From positions 1 through 56,236 of the forward strand of contig CAZAYP010000038.1 in the NCBI GenBank assembly GCA_964489425.1: a DNA stretch of 56,236 nt, written 5' to 3'. Source of the stretch: CAZAYP01 sp964489425 [NCBI: uncultured Verrucomicrobiota bacterium]. Its GTDB lineage: Bacteria > Verrucomicrobiota > Kiritimatiellia > RZYC01. Positions 1 to 7,658 of the stretch are shown here, one piece after another. Position 1 is the first letter of the stretch. Each line of letters begins with the position of its first letter. The position numbers and the translations under genes were made by a program. The notes beneath the pieces are model-generated. The model worked only from the letters and a program-made list of their open reading frames with translations. It was not told the DNA's origin and did not search any database.

Positions 1-15
1 TCAATTTTCGCCGCG

Positions 16-102
16 TCACCCGCTTGTAATGTGACGGTGTGAAATATCCGGGTTAACTTGGTCGTCAGAACTGACTCGCACGTAGATCACGGCCTTTTTC
101 AT
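16..102 (-). pseudogene. Truncated serine recombinase (resolvase/invertase) N-terminus
   Basis: A 28-codon reading frame begins MKKAVIYVRVSSDDQ, the start of the catalytic domain of serine site-specific recombinases, including the Arg-Val-Ser segment that carries the nucleophilic serine. It stops at TGA (16-18) after only 28 residues, far short of the family's usual 180 or more. Its ATG overlaps the TGA of the upstream gene as ATGA, and the preceding GGAGGGAGGAGA is a strong ribosome binding site, so it was built to be translated in that operon. Base composition changes after the DDQ codons, which could mean a frameshift, a decayed gene or an insertion. The window edge 15 bp away prevents telling these apart. 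It was too short to appear as a standard ORF. Family assignment rests on about 15 residues. Confidence 0.55.
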
Positions 103-359
103 TCTCCTCCCTCCATCGCTTCGAGTTTGATATCCGCATAGAGTTTTCGGATGTCCGCCGGCTTCATGCCCTGCTCCTTCAGCAGCATCAGCTCGTCAAC
201 CACCACGGAAGCCAGTGCCTTGAGCATGGCGTCAACATCTCCCCCGTTTTTATCACACCCCTGCCAATGCTCCAAAACCGAGCATTCCGAATTGGCGGCC
301 TTACCGGTCGGCGGCACCAAATTGCGTTCTCGTACATCATCAACAACTTCCTTATACAT
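99..359 (-). CDS. Small hypothetical protein of the mobile replicon
   Basis: This 86-residue, mostly helical, acidic protein (many Glu, Asp and Lys; C-terminus EAMEGGE) has no membrane segment or signal peptide. I do not recognise the family. It lies downstream of the DnaC-like gene on the same strand, separated by about 170 bp, and its stop overlaps the start of the serine recombinase fragment (ATGA), so the two were translationally coupled. Cys residues near positions 26 and 35 (ECSV...GCDK) might bind metal, but the pattern is not a standard finger. The start ATG has only a weak purine stretch upstream. The position next to a recombinase suggests a small regulator or accessory factor, but that is a guess. 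Confidence 0.6.
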   Translation of the reverse strand: MYKEVVDDVRERNLVPPTGKAANSECSVLEHWQGCDKNGGDVDAMLKALASVVVDELMLLKEQGMKPADIRKLYADIKLEAMEGGE

Positions 360-532
360 TTCGACATTTCCACGGCCCTACCTCGATGTAAAAGGACCCG
401 CCAGGTGGGCTTCGCCTGCGGGGATGGTGTGAAAATAGCCCTTGGGGGCTTGATGTGGTCGATGCCGCCGGGATTAACCAGGGCATCTATATTGCATGAC
501 ACGGCGTTCATAGGGTGGTGATCGTCCTGCGA

Positions 533-1147
533 TCAGGCGCTGGCTTTAGCTTGGCGATCCTGTCGCTCCATACGTATGACCAGGGACCCTGACCGTTGAA
601 TCCTGTCCCAGATCGGCCCGCCCTCAGCACCGTACAGCGCCACCAACTTTCTGGGCGTGGCGTTCATGGTAACGATCGACGGCTTCCGCGTCTGGCAGGT
701 GCGGTGATCAATGACAGAAAACAGCGCCTTGCTCCAGCCGCCTGTCGGGCATTTGTCCAGATCGTCGATCACGGCCAGGTAAGCAGATTCAACGTGGTTC
801 AGTGTGTGATGGTGCCCCCCTTTTGCCAGGGCCGGAATATCAGCGCCAGTGACCCAAGCCACGTTGTCAGCGGTGCCAGCACGGAGCGCATCATCTAGGC
901 TTCTGCGCTCACCCACATGCGGCGCCAACATGTTCCACAGCACTGACGCCAGCCTGGTCTTGCCAGCACCAGGTGGCCCGTACAGCACGAGCGCCTGCTT
1001 GCCGCCGTACGTCAGGTGCTGTCGGTAAGCCTCAACCAACGGCAGCACATCTGGAGGCAGGGCAGCACCATCCAACGTGGCCAGCAGCCTAAACGGCTCA
1101 GGCACGAACCCACTAACCCATTCGTTTCTGTTCTGTAAAAAATTCAT
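533..1147 (-). CDS. DnaC/IstB-like AAA+ ATPase, probable helicase loader
   Basis: This 204-residue P-loop ATPase has Walker A GPPGAGKT (about residues 58-65) and Walker B YLAVIDDLDK (about 123-132). A sensor-1-like VTMNATPRKL near 159 follows, and the C-terminal IWDRIQRSG resembles the box VII/arginine-finger region of DnaC and phage helicase loaders. Its size matches the DnaC/DnaI/IstB group. It lies 91 bp downstream of the initiator gene on the same strand, with GAGGA eight bases before the ATG inside the AT-rich tract. An initiator followed by a loader is the usual arrangement in lambdoid and satellite replication modules. The inferred role is to load the host replicative helicase at the adjacent origin. 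IstB of IS21 elements is the main alternative, but no IstA transposase is present. Confidence 0.78.
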   Translation of the reverse strand: MNFLQNRNEWVSGFVPEPFRLLATLDGAALPPDVLPLVEAYRQHLTYGGKQALVLYGPPGAGKTRLASVLWNMLAPHVGERRSLDDALRAGTADNVAWVTGADIPALAKGGHHHTLNHVESAYLAVIDDLDKCPTGGWSKALFSVIDHRTCQTRKPSIVTMNATPRKLVALYGAEGGPIWDRIQRSGSLVIRMERQDRQAKASA

Positions 1148-1213
1148 AGAAACCGTCCTCTTTTTTATTTATTTCCTTTTCCATTATTTCCCTTCTTTCC
1201 TTCTTATTGTAGT

Positions 1214-1287
1214 GAGTCAAGGTTGCGTCATCGTTGAGTCACGGTTGAGTCACGGTTGCGTCAAATCCTGCGTCATTTGCTGCGTCA
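1214..1287 (+). repeat. Iteron cluster A: seven GMGTCA repeats
   Basis: Hexamers GAGTCA or GCGTCA begin at 1214, 1225, 1236, 1247, 1258, 1270 and 1282, a spacing of 11, 11, 11, 11, 12 and 12 bp, about one helical turn each. Five of them lie inside the last codons of the initiator gene and encode part of its Asn-Asp-Ala-rich tail; two lie just past its stop codon. Same-face phasing suggests cooperative binding by an initiator. Confidence 0.75.
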
Positions 1288-2678
1288 TTTTTCCGCTTAG
1301 GTCCGGATTGACCATCTGTGTTACCAGCGTACCCAACCATGGTTACGACAGAAGCAAGCGGCCTGGACCCTGCGTCATTTCCTGCGTCATTTCCTGCGTC
1401 ATTTGCTGCGTCATCCGGCTCGGTCAACCAACAATCCCCCTGGGGGGCAACATGCACGTATTGGATCTGGATCAACCCCTGCTGGCGTGCGGAACGTAGG
1501 AAGGTCCGCACTTTGTTGTCCGAGTTGCACAGCCACCTCGTCTTCAGCTGGCGCACCGAGGTCAGCAACTGGCCGCGTTTCAACTCCACGGGGTACTTGG
1601 TGCCAGGCGCAAACTTTTGGCAGGGCACGAACTGGGCGTTCTGGTATAGATCAATCATCCAACAAACGTCCTGCTGTTTCCGCTCTTGGAACATCGGGCT
1701 GTTGAAAAACGACCTCGGAACCGGGACATAACCGCCCACGTTATGGTAGGACGTGAGCGGTGGCGTTGGCTGTACTGGCCCCGTATCGTCCGTGCCAGGC
1801 AGGTCCTCAGGCGGGCCAAGATGGGCGAAGTCGGGAAACTGGCTGGGGCGTCTGTCGGTGATGTCGAGGTAGTCGGCGACCGGCAGCACTTCCAGACGGA
1901 GCGATGGCGTAAGGTACAGTCGGTACAGGTCGGGGCGCTTCCGGTCACCCTCCCTGCTTTTCACGATGGCCAGAGTCAGCAGGCGCCCCTCTTCCCGCTG
2001 TCCGAGGGTCATGACGAACGCTGGCCTGTGCACTTTCTCGATGCTGCACGACACCTGGTTGGCGCTGATGATCTCCAGTTTTTCCGCCTCACGCTGGACC
2101 TGGCTGGTCGTCCAGATCGTGACGTCCAGGGCGTTGGTCATCTGCGATAAACGGGAGAGCACCTCCGAGATGAACCGTGGTTTGCCTGGGTCCGGATCAA
2201 CGGCATCCAATCCATCCACAAATAACACCTTGCAACCCGCGTGCGCCAGCTGCCCGACGACCGCAACGAGTTGGTCGGGATTGGTTTTTTCTTTGGACGC
2301 ATCATAGGCGACAACTTGCAAAAGCTGGCTCCACGCCCGGACCAGTTGATCCTGTTGCCCTGCTGAGGGGGGCATCGTCTGGAAGCTGTCCAAGATCATC
2401 TTCGCCGGCACGTCCGCCAGGACTGACCACAGCCGGTTCTTAATTCGGGGCCAGCTCATGTCCGGCGTGACAAACCCGATGCGGTCGCCACGCATGAGGG
2501 CGAATGCGGCCAGATTGCATAGGGCTATTGTCTTGCACCCGCCGCTTTTAGCGGCAAGAACTCGCAGTCCGCCCGGCAAGCATAGGGTATCAAACAGGTC
2601 TTGGGTATCACTGGAAAACGGCGGTAAAAGATGCCCCGGAATGGAGGGCGGCCAAGATTCAGAACACGCTGTCGACAT
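1239..2678 (-). CDS. Replication initiator: RepA/DnaB-like ATPase fused to winged-helix domain
   Basis: This 479-residue protein (from the ATG at 2678, chosen because AAAGG lies six bases upstream; an in-frame ATG at 2699 lacks such a site) has two parts. Residues 1-270 resemble the RecA-fold ATPase of RepA/DnaB-like proteins (AAA_25). The P-loop is atypical, AAKSGGCKT, and a Walker B-like VLFVDGLDAVDP is followed by WTTSQVQREAEKLE. Residues about 310-410 (FFNSPMFQ, ELKRGQLLTSVRQL, then a helix pair) match the winged helix at the N-terminus of phage replisome organisers. The tail repeats Asn-Asp-Ala-Gly, encoded by the iteron clusters. It most likely binds the iterons and begins replication, with the downstream DnaC-like protein loading helicase. 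The Cys in the P-loop is odd, and whether ATP is hydrolysed is uncertain. Confidence 0.7.
   Translation of the reverse strand: MSTACSESWPPSIPGHLLPPFSSDTQDLFDTLCLPGGLRVLAAKSGGCKTIALCNLAAFALMRGDRIGFVTPDMSWPRIKNRLWSVLADVPAKMILDSFQTMPPSAGQQDQLVRAWSQLLQVVAYDASKEKTNPDQLVAVVGQLAHAGCKVLFVDGLDAVDPDPGKPRFISEVLSRLSQMTNALDVTIWTTSQVQREAEKLEIISANQVSCSIEKVHRPAFVMTLGQREEGRLLTLAIVKSREGDRKRPDLYRLYLTPSLRLEVLPVADYLDITDRRPSQFPDFAHLGPPEDLPGTDDTGPVQPTPPLTSYHNVGGYVPVPRSFFNSPMFQERKQQDVCWMIDLYQNAQFVPCQKFAPGTKYPVELKRGQLLTSVRQLKTRWLCNSDNKVRTFLRSARQQGLIQIQYVHVAPQGDCWLTEPDDAANDAGNDAGNDAGSRPLASVVTMVGYAGNTDGQSGPKRKNDAANDAGFDATVTQP
1372..1413 (+). repeat. Iteron cluster B: four GCGTCA repeats
   Basis: GCGTCA begins at 1372, 1384, 1396 and 1408, a strict 12-bp period, mostly in the form CTGCGTCATTTC. 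The repeats are in frame with the initiator gene and encode its repeated Asn-Asp-Ala-Gly tail. The same core recurs in cluster A, 85 bp away. Confidence 0.75.
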
Positions 2679-3045
2679 AGTACACCTTTCGTTGCACATC
2701 CCGTGCTGGGGGCATTGATTAGGTGTAATAAATCGCCGACGACTGCCACATCGTCGGTGGGATACTCCGTCCCCGGTTTATTCTCAGCTTCAGGCCGAGT
2801 TAACAGCTACATCATTAATATAGTCGGACGATCCGGAAAAGTTTAGGGCCGGGTGCGATTATTTTTCGGGTGCGGATGGCGCCGAATGTCGCAGGTGTTA
2901 TACGTACCGGCGGCCGGATCCCATGACGGAGCCGTTATCGCCCGTGCTGGCTATGGGGGGGCGCCCAAATCGGAGATTGGCGGGATGTGCCTATTTTCCG
3001 CTCCACCCCAACCATCCTACGCACCATAAAATCACACCCGGGCCG
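2679..3045. other. Intergenic region upstream of the initiator gene
   Basis: No convincing gene is seen in these 367 bp. They hold the 5' region of the leftward initiator gene and the 3' end of the leftward lectin/BACON gene. A perfect 7-bp inverted repeat, CCGACGA then 8 bases then TCGTCGG (2736-2757), lies about 60 bp upstream of the initiator start and could be an operator or a leader hairpin. The rest shows nothing I can name. Confidence 0.4.
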
Positions 3046-5640
3046 CTACTTGTTGATCTCGACCTTGTAGAGCCCGAAAGCGTCTGCGCCGTGCGTGGTA
3101 TCTGTGTACACGTTCAGCATGGGCGTGGCCGGGATGTTGGAATGGATGAGGCTAAACCCACTGGCATCCAGCAGGTCGGTGATCCACAGCAACCGGTATG
3201 TCCGCCCCGTGGCACTAGGCCAACTTACCAGCGTGCCGGCGCCACCAGTCGCATGTTCCGGCTCCTGGAACGCGAACCTTGACGTGCTGTTGGTCGGATC
3301 CGTACCTGCCCACCACTCTTGCCAGTTGCTAAACCCGTCGCCGTCAAAGTCGTTCTTCGCCCCGCCGCTGTTGCCCTCGGGCCAGTAGTGCTCCTCATAG
3401 GCGTAGGGCAGGTTGGTTCCGGAATAGGTCCGTCCCTGATTAACCTGGTGCGGCTGGCCGGCAATATAGATCGTGCCTGATCGTTCGTCGCCGTTGTTAT
3501 CCAGCACCACGTAGGTCACGACGCCGGAACTGCTGCCGGATTGCCCGCCAATGATGGATATCCATGGCGATGCCGCAATCGCCTCCCACACCGCCCCGAT
3601 CGGCACGTTAACCGCCACGGCTCCAGTTCCGCCCTCAGCCGAGAACCCACGGATGTCCGGGTCAATGCTGGCGGTATAGCCCATCTGGTTGACGTAGTGG
3701 TTTTTCCCGGCTATCTCGATCACGCCCATGCGCTGGCTGAGCGGCGAGGCATAGGTGGCAACGATGTAGATCACGGCGCCGTTGCCCGTATTGGTGCGGC
3801 CCGAGTGGATGGTGACCCAGTCCAGATTCTCACGCGTTTCCCACCAGGCCCCGCTCTCCGTGGTCACATTGACCGTGCCAGCCCCGCCGTCCGTGCCGAA
3901 GGTCTGCAGGGTCGAATCCAACTGCGACCAGCGTGGCCCCTGTGTGATGGTGAGCCTCTGGCCGGCGATGGTCACCAAGCCAGTGCGGCCATAGGTGGTG
4001 TTGTTGGCCGCCACTGTATAGGTCACGTGCGCATTGCCCGATCCGCTGGACCCGGACGTGATGGAGACCCACGCATTGCTGTTCACGATGGTCCAAGCGC
4101 AGGCGCTGTGGATGGACAAATCCGAGGCGCCGGACCCGCCAGCGGCCGTGAAGTCTTCGGCCGTGGGCTCTATGCTGCCCACGTGGCCGGCCTGCGTGAC
4201 CGTGTGGAGGTTAGTGCGGCCCAGCATGACCACCTTCATCGTACCAGTGCGAGGATCAATGGACGTGTTGGCGGAGATCACATACTGGATCATGCCCGTA
4301 CCAGCGCCGCTAGCGCCGGCCGTGACCTGTAGCCAGCCGTTTTGACTTTGCGCCGTCCAAGGGGCATCAGGCGTGGCCGTAACTGCCACGTTGCCGAACG
4401 CCCCTTCAGCCACCGCTGTCGCCGTAACCGGGTTGATCGAGATGACCGGGTTGGCCACGCCTGCCTGTGATAGCCGGTATTGGGAGTTCAGTACGCCTAC
4501 GCGGCCGGTACGAGCCAGGTAGCTGGGATTGGCGTCGGCATACAGCGTCACGATGCCGTCACCGGAACCGCTGCCGCCGGAGATGGCGTACAGCCAGCTG
4601 TTGCTCGTCAGTGCGCTCCATGCCGTGCCACCCAGGGCGGTCACGTACAGCAGCTTGATGCCGCCTGCCTGGGCCACGGTATCGAAATAGGGGTCAATGG
4701 TCGTGGCCACGCCGGTCTGGCTCACCGTGAACGTCTTGCCCGCCACCCGGATGCTGCCCGTACGAGTCTGGACGTTGGTACGGGTCGCTACCGCATAGGT
4801 CACCACACCCGTGCTTACCCCGCTGGCTCCGGACAAGATCGTGATCCAGTCCGCCTGGCTCACTGCGGTCCAGGAAATCCCCGGTAAGGCGGTCACGGTA
4901 ATCGTGCCCGTGCTCGCCGGATACGTGAACGCCGCATTGGTGGGGGCAATAGGTGTGTCATACCCAGCTTGATTGACCGTGTGGGTCTTGTCCCCGATAT
5001 AAATATAGCCCACCCGAGTGTCAGCGCTAAAATTGGCCGAAACCAAGTACGTCAGCGTACCATTACTGACACCGGATTCAGTGCCGGCGGTGATTGAGAT
5101 GAAGGAATCGGGTGTGCCGGCCCCCCATGCGTTAGTTGCTGTGATGAAAACAGAGCCGCCACCACCTTCTTTGGCGAAGGTACGGGATGTGGGGTCTATG
5201 GCAATAACATTCGACAGTTCAAGAAGATAGTATGCAAATACGACATTGTAATTATTATTCCACAATAAACTGGGCCCGCTGCTGGATAGAATGTGAACGT
5301 ATCGCTCTGATCCAATAAAATTTGGCTCGCCTGCTTCCCAGCGTGTATAACCCCAAGCTTCTCCAGTAATCCAGCGCCAAGTCCCTGCAACCTCCTCATC
5401 GGTTGCACCAATCCATATGTTTTTTCCGACCATGTTGGTGGCGTTGATGGCAGTCTTTATAGATTCCCATTTGGCTTCACTGGTTATCGTGACTAAATGC
5501 CCCCCCCTGTGGGCAGCATCACTGAAAGCCTGCGTCCAAGTAAGGTTGGTTTGGACAAGACGAAAGGTATCTGCTTCGGAACTAATGGCGAAACACACCC
5601 AACCAATTGCTATTGAGAATATTATTGCCATCGTCTTCAC
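3046..5640 (-). CDS. Secreted C-type-lectin / BACON-repeat adhesin
   Basis: This 864-residue exported protein begins at GTG (5640), five bases after GAGGA; the next ATG (5631) is too far from that site. A signal peptide (about 1-22) is followed by a C-type-lectin fold (about 23-155: TWTQAFSDAAHRGGHLVTI, WIGATDEEVAGTWRWITGE, WEAGEPN). Seven BACON-type repeats then run to about 770, each starting like IDPTSRTFAKEGG and closing on a V-x-Q-x-G strand. BACON domains are associated with carbohydrate or mucin binding. The tail has a calcium-loop motif DFDGDGFSNWQEWWAGTDPTN and a final beta module ending YKVEINK, shared with other exported proteins here. A role in surface or host glycan adhesion is inferred. 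The C-type-lectin fold also serves diversity-generating retroelements, but no reverse transcriptase is nearby. Confidence 0.82.
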   Translation of the reverse strand: MKTMAIIFSIAIGWVCFAISSEADTFRLVQTNLTWTQAFSDAAHRGGHLVTITSEAKWESIKTAINATNMVGKNIWIGATDEEVAGTWRWITGEAWGYTRWEAGEPNFIGSERYVHILSSSGPSLLWNNNYNVVFAYYLLELSNVIAIDPTSRTFAKEGGGGSVFITATNAWGAGTPDSFISITAGTESGVSNGTLTYLVSANFSADTRVGYIYIGDKTHTVNQAGYDTPIAPTNAAFTYPASTGTITVTALPGISWTAVSQADWITILSGASGVSTGVVTYAVATRTNVQTRTGSIRVAGKTFTVSQTGVATTIDPYFDTVAQAGGIKLLYVTALGGTAWSALTSNSWLYAISGGSGSGDGIVTLYADANPSYLARTGRVGVLNSQYRLSQAGVANPVISINPVTATAVAEGAFGNVAVTATPDAPWTAQSQNGWLQVTAGASGAGTGMIQYVISANTSIDPRTGTMKVVMLGRTNLHTVTQAGHVGSIEPTAEDFTAAGGSGASDLSIHSACAWTIVNSNAWVSITSGSSGSGNAHVTYTVAANNTTYGRTGLVTIAGQRLTITQGPRWSQLDSTLQTFGTDGGAGTVNVTTESGAWWETRENLDWVTIHSGRTNTGNGAVIYIVATYASPLSQRMGVIEIAGKNHYVNQMGYTASIDPDIRGFSAEGGTGAVAVNVPIGAVWEAIAASPWISIIGGQSGSSSGVVTYVVLDNNGDERSGTIYIAGQPHQVNQGRTYSGTNLPYAYEEHYWPEGNSGGAKNDFDGDGFSNWQEWWAGTDPTNSTSRFAFQEPEHATGGAGTLVSWPSATGRTYRLLWITDLLDASGFSLIHSNIPATPMLNVYTDTTHGADAFGLYKVEINK

Positions 5641-6030
5641 GTTAGTCCTCGTATTTTTATGATTAATGCACGAACCGCCAGGGATTGTCAATGCCGCCGC
5701 AGGACTATTTCCGCTGCATGGCCCCCTGCCCAGGCAGCCCGAGATCCGCACCTGCCAATGGTCTGCGGCGCACTGGCGGCCATGACTCGAAGCGCTACGG
5801 CCCAGGCTCCAAGGGGTTCCAAATCGACCCGGCCGCCTTGGGGCTGGCTCATACCCTACGATCCAGACACACCCTGCTTTTTCAGCATCGGCCGGATAAA
5901 TAATGGGCGAAAAGGCGTTATAAATAATTAGTAAGACCGCCCTAACCAGCGGTCACCAACACGGTGGCCGTTGGCGTGGCGAATGCCCTGCGCCTGCTGG
6001 TCACCTTCACAAACAACCCTAGAGGTGAAC
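5641..6030. other. Divergent intergenic region, lectin gene / sigma-like gene
   Basis: These 390 bp separate two divergent genes. The left edge is AT-rich and probably holds the promoter of the lectin gene, with GAGGA at 5646-5650 on the minus strand as its ribosome binding site. AGAGGTGA at 6021-6028 serves the rightward gene. ORFs of up to 90 codons are open here but have atypical composition and no recognisable similarity. I see no RNA gene. Confidence 0.4.
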
Positions 6031-6699
6031 ATGAGCCCAGTCGTCGGGGCATTGCTGGTCGATAGCGTAGTGCCGATAATTGCAGCCACGGTGCCCCATG
6101 CGGTCAAGACGGTCGGCGCTGAAGACGTCGGTGAGCTTGTACAGGATACGGTCGTAATGGCCGCCCAGATCCTCGATAGCTGCGAGGCCCGGGGGAAGGC
6201 AATCATACCAAACTCGATCGCCTTCTACGCCATCAGCCTCGCTAAAACAGGCCGGCGATCATACGGCGCCACCCGCACTGATGCCATGTGCCCGGCAGCA
6301 CAACTGGACGGCAACGCCACCATCGCGTCTATGGATGAGGAGATTCCAGACGAACAGGGTGAAGGTCTGACGTTCCATGACATGCTAGCCGCCCCAGTAG
6401 AAGATCCCGCCCAGCAGGCTGGCCGTGCGGTGGATTGGTCGGCGTTGATGGATGACCTGTCTGATAGAGACCTGGCGGTTTTGAGAGCGACGGTCAACGG
6501 CGATCATTTGGACCGCTTGGCCGCTCAGCTTGGCGTGAGCGCCCCCCGTGTGACGCAGATCAAGCGGGCCGTGGGGCAGCAGATCCGTACGCGTTGGGGA
6601 GAAACCGCACTGGGGGACGTGACCCGTTCCCCGCTATGGGCGGGCACGATCAATGCTGGCCGTGAGCGTGCCGCTTGCCGGCTGGCGAGGGCATGGTAA
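6031..6699 (+). CDS. Sigma-70-like / HTH transcription factor of the mobile region
   Basis: The 222-residue product begins at the ATG at 6031, placed just after AGAGGTGAAC. An earlier in-frame ATG at 5971 lacks such a site. The N-terminal half (ELVQDTVVMAAQIL, near residue 35) recalls sigma region 2 of small sigma factors. Residues about 135-185 (LSDRDLAVLRATVNG, DRLAAQLGVSAPRVTQIKRA) form a clear region-4-like helix-turn-helix. The spacer is longer than in ECF sigma factors. Similar stand-alone proteins occur in phage-like regions and often lack proven sigma activity, so core RNA polymerase binding is an inference. A GC hairpin (CCCGGC 6706-6711 with GCCGGG 6725-6730) follows the stop, without a T run. 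Confidence 0.65.
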   Translation: MSPVVGALLVDSVVPIIAATVPHAVKTVGAEDVGELVQDTVVMAAQILDSCEARGKAIIPNSIAFYAISLAKTGRRSYGATRTDAMCPAAQLDGNATIASMDEEIPDEQGEGLTFHDMLAAPVEDPAQQAGRAVDWSALMDDLSDRDLAVLRATVNGDHLDRLAAQLGVSAPRVTQIKRAVGQQIRTRWGETALGDVTRSPLWAGTINAGRERAACRLARAW

Positions 6700-7200
6700 A
6701 CCAGACCCGGCTGGGAGATTCCTGGCCGGGCATTGGCTGCGTGATGGGCCGGGGGGTGGATGGCTGACGTCGGGCCGGTGATCGGACCGACTTCCCACAA
6801 ACACGTTTATGGCGGAAAACGGCCCACTAGAATTGATTTTTTACCTATTCATAAGCCCGTCACTCAAAACAGGACCTATCCATTGGCAGCAGATCAACTT
6901 GCAATATTTGGACCGGATACGCCGGGTCAGGTCATCGCCCTGGTGGTGGGCCATGGAGACGGCTTCACGATGCGGTAAACGCCGTTATGGCAGGAACCGA
7001 CCACGCCAAGCACCAATTCCTGGCCGCGCTGACCCCGCCGATGAAACCGAAACCAACCAATTGCAGATCAGGCGCTAGTCAAAATTTCACTGTATAGCGC
7101 AGGTCGGGCTAATCGACGGACAGCCCGCACCAGGATGGCGGCTGCTTGCCTATGGTGGGGCATGGCGGAGTGTAATGGCCCACGAAAAATGAGGTATTTT
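6700..7200. other. Intergenic region with one doubtful ORF
   Basis: This 500-bp stretch separates the sigma-like gene from the repressor. A 72-codon plus-strand ORF at 6760-6978 starts after a G-rich run, but its product matches nothing I know and the composition is not persuasive. No RNA gene, array or integrase site was recognised. A small GC hairpin lies at 6706-6730. Confidence 0.35.
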
Positions 7201-7440
7201 ATGAGGAAAACTGTTCACGACGCACGCTATCTCACCTTGATCGGCAGCCTGAAGGCCGCACGGAAAAGCCGGGGGATTGGTCAGGCGCAGCTGGCACTGG
7301 CCCTTGGTGTGTCAAGGCAGTGGATTGGCCACGTGGAAAACTGCCAGACCCGGCTCGACGTGCTGCAGCTTCTGTCTTACTGCCGTGCTCTGGAGATTGA
7401 TGCCGGTGAGATGATCAAGCTGCTGGAGGGGGCTTTGTAG
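7201..7440 (+). CDS. Cro/CI-family helix-turn-helix regulator
   Basis: This 79-residue protein is almost entirely one HTH_3 domain (about residues 12-72). IGSLKAARKSRGIGQAQLA is helix 1 with the start of helix 2, LGVSRQWIGHVENCQTR is the recognition helix region, and a C-terminal packing helix follows. The start at 7201 is chosen over the in-frame ATGs at 7135, 7162 and 7189 because GAGG (7191-7194) lies six bases upstream. The fold binds operator DNA as a dimer. In a region with a replication module it most likely controls the mobile element, although HTH proteins of this size are also antitoxins. No partner toxin is evident nearby. Confidence 0.8.
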   Translation: MRKTVHDARYLTLIGSLKAARKSRGIGQAQLALALGVSRQWIGHVENCQTRLDVLQLLSYCRALEIDAGEMIKLLEGAL

Positions 7441-7658
7441 TGGCTCCTCTTCTTAGCTATCGGGCAGGTGGCGGCTTTCCGGGTGGTGCCCACGCCGTGA
7501 CCGTCTCAGTTGACATCACCCCGAAAAACGTCTTCAATATGCATCATGGATGTAAAACGTCTTGGATACAACGAACGGCACGTAGCCAGCCATCAAGCTG
7601 TTGCCATGCATCCGGCGCTGGGTACGCCAATTCTTACCGAATCATCGCCGTGAAATGA
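7440..7658 (+). CDS. Doubtful 72-residue ORF between repressor and membrane protein
   Basis: A GTG-started ORF overlaps the repressor's stop (TAGTG at 7438-7442) and has GAGGGGG seven bases upstream. Its TGA overlaps the next gene's ATG (ATGA at 7655-7658). The junctions suggest a coupled chain, but the predicted protein is Ser-, Cys- and Arg-rich without domain character. It may be a shadow, or a leader whose translation couples the flanking genes. I include it only because both junctions look deliberate. Confidence 0.22.
   Translation: MAPLLSYRAGGGFPGGAHAVTVSVDITPKNVFNMHHGCKTSWIQRTARSQPSSCCHASGAGYANSYRIIAVK

Larger units (their letters stand above)
1148..1413. other. Candidate iteron-type replication origin
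   Basis: Two groups of direct repeats (1214-1287 and 1372-1413) with core GMGTCA abut an AT-rich, pyrimidine-only-like tract at 1148-1213 that could be the DNA unwinding element. The region spans the 3' end of the putative initiator gene and the gap before the DnaC-like gene. The layout is like the lambda O/P module, where iterons and an A-rich region sit at the initiator locus. No DnaA box was searched for systematically. The function is inferred from repeat geometry and neighbours. Confidence 0.6.

Noticed and set aside
188-511. 107-codon minus-strand ORF overlapping the 86-residue gene
   Set aside because: Its ribosome site is badly spaced, and more than half of it is an out-of-frame shadow of the better gene; the first 50 codons may still be real but cannot be supported.
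1214-1413. CRISPR or simple minisatellite
   Set aside because: Units of 11-12 bp with a hexamer core have no room for spacers; the phasing and gene context fit iterons better.
3046-5640. Diversity-generating retroelement target
   Set aside because: The C-type-lectin fold is N-terminal rather than C-terminal, and there is no reverse transcriptase or template repeat in the window.
6760-6978. 72-codon ORF after a G-rich run
   Set aside because: No recognisable similarity or domain character; mentioned only within the intergenic entry.
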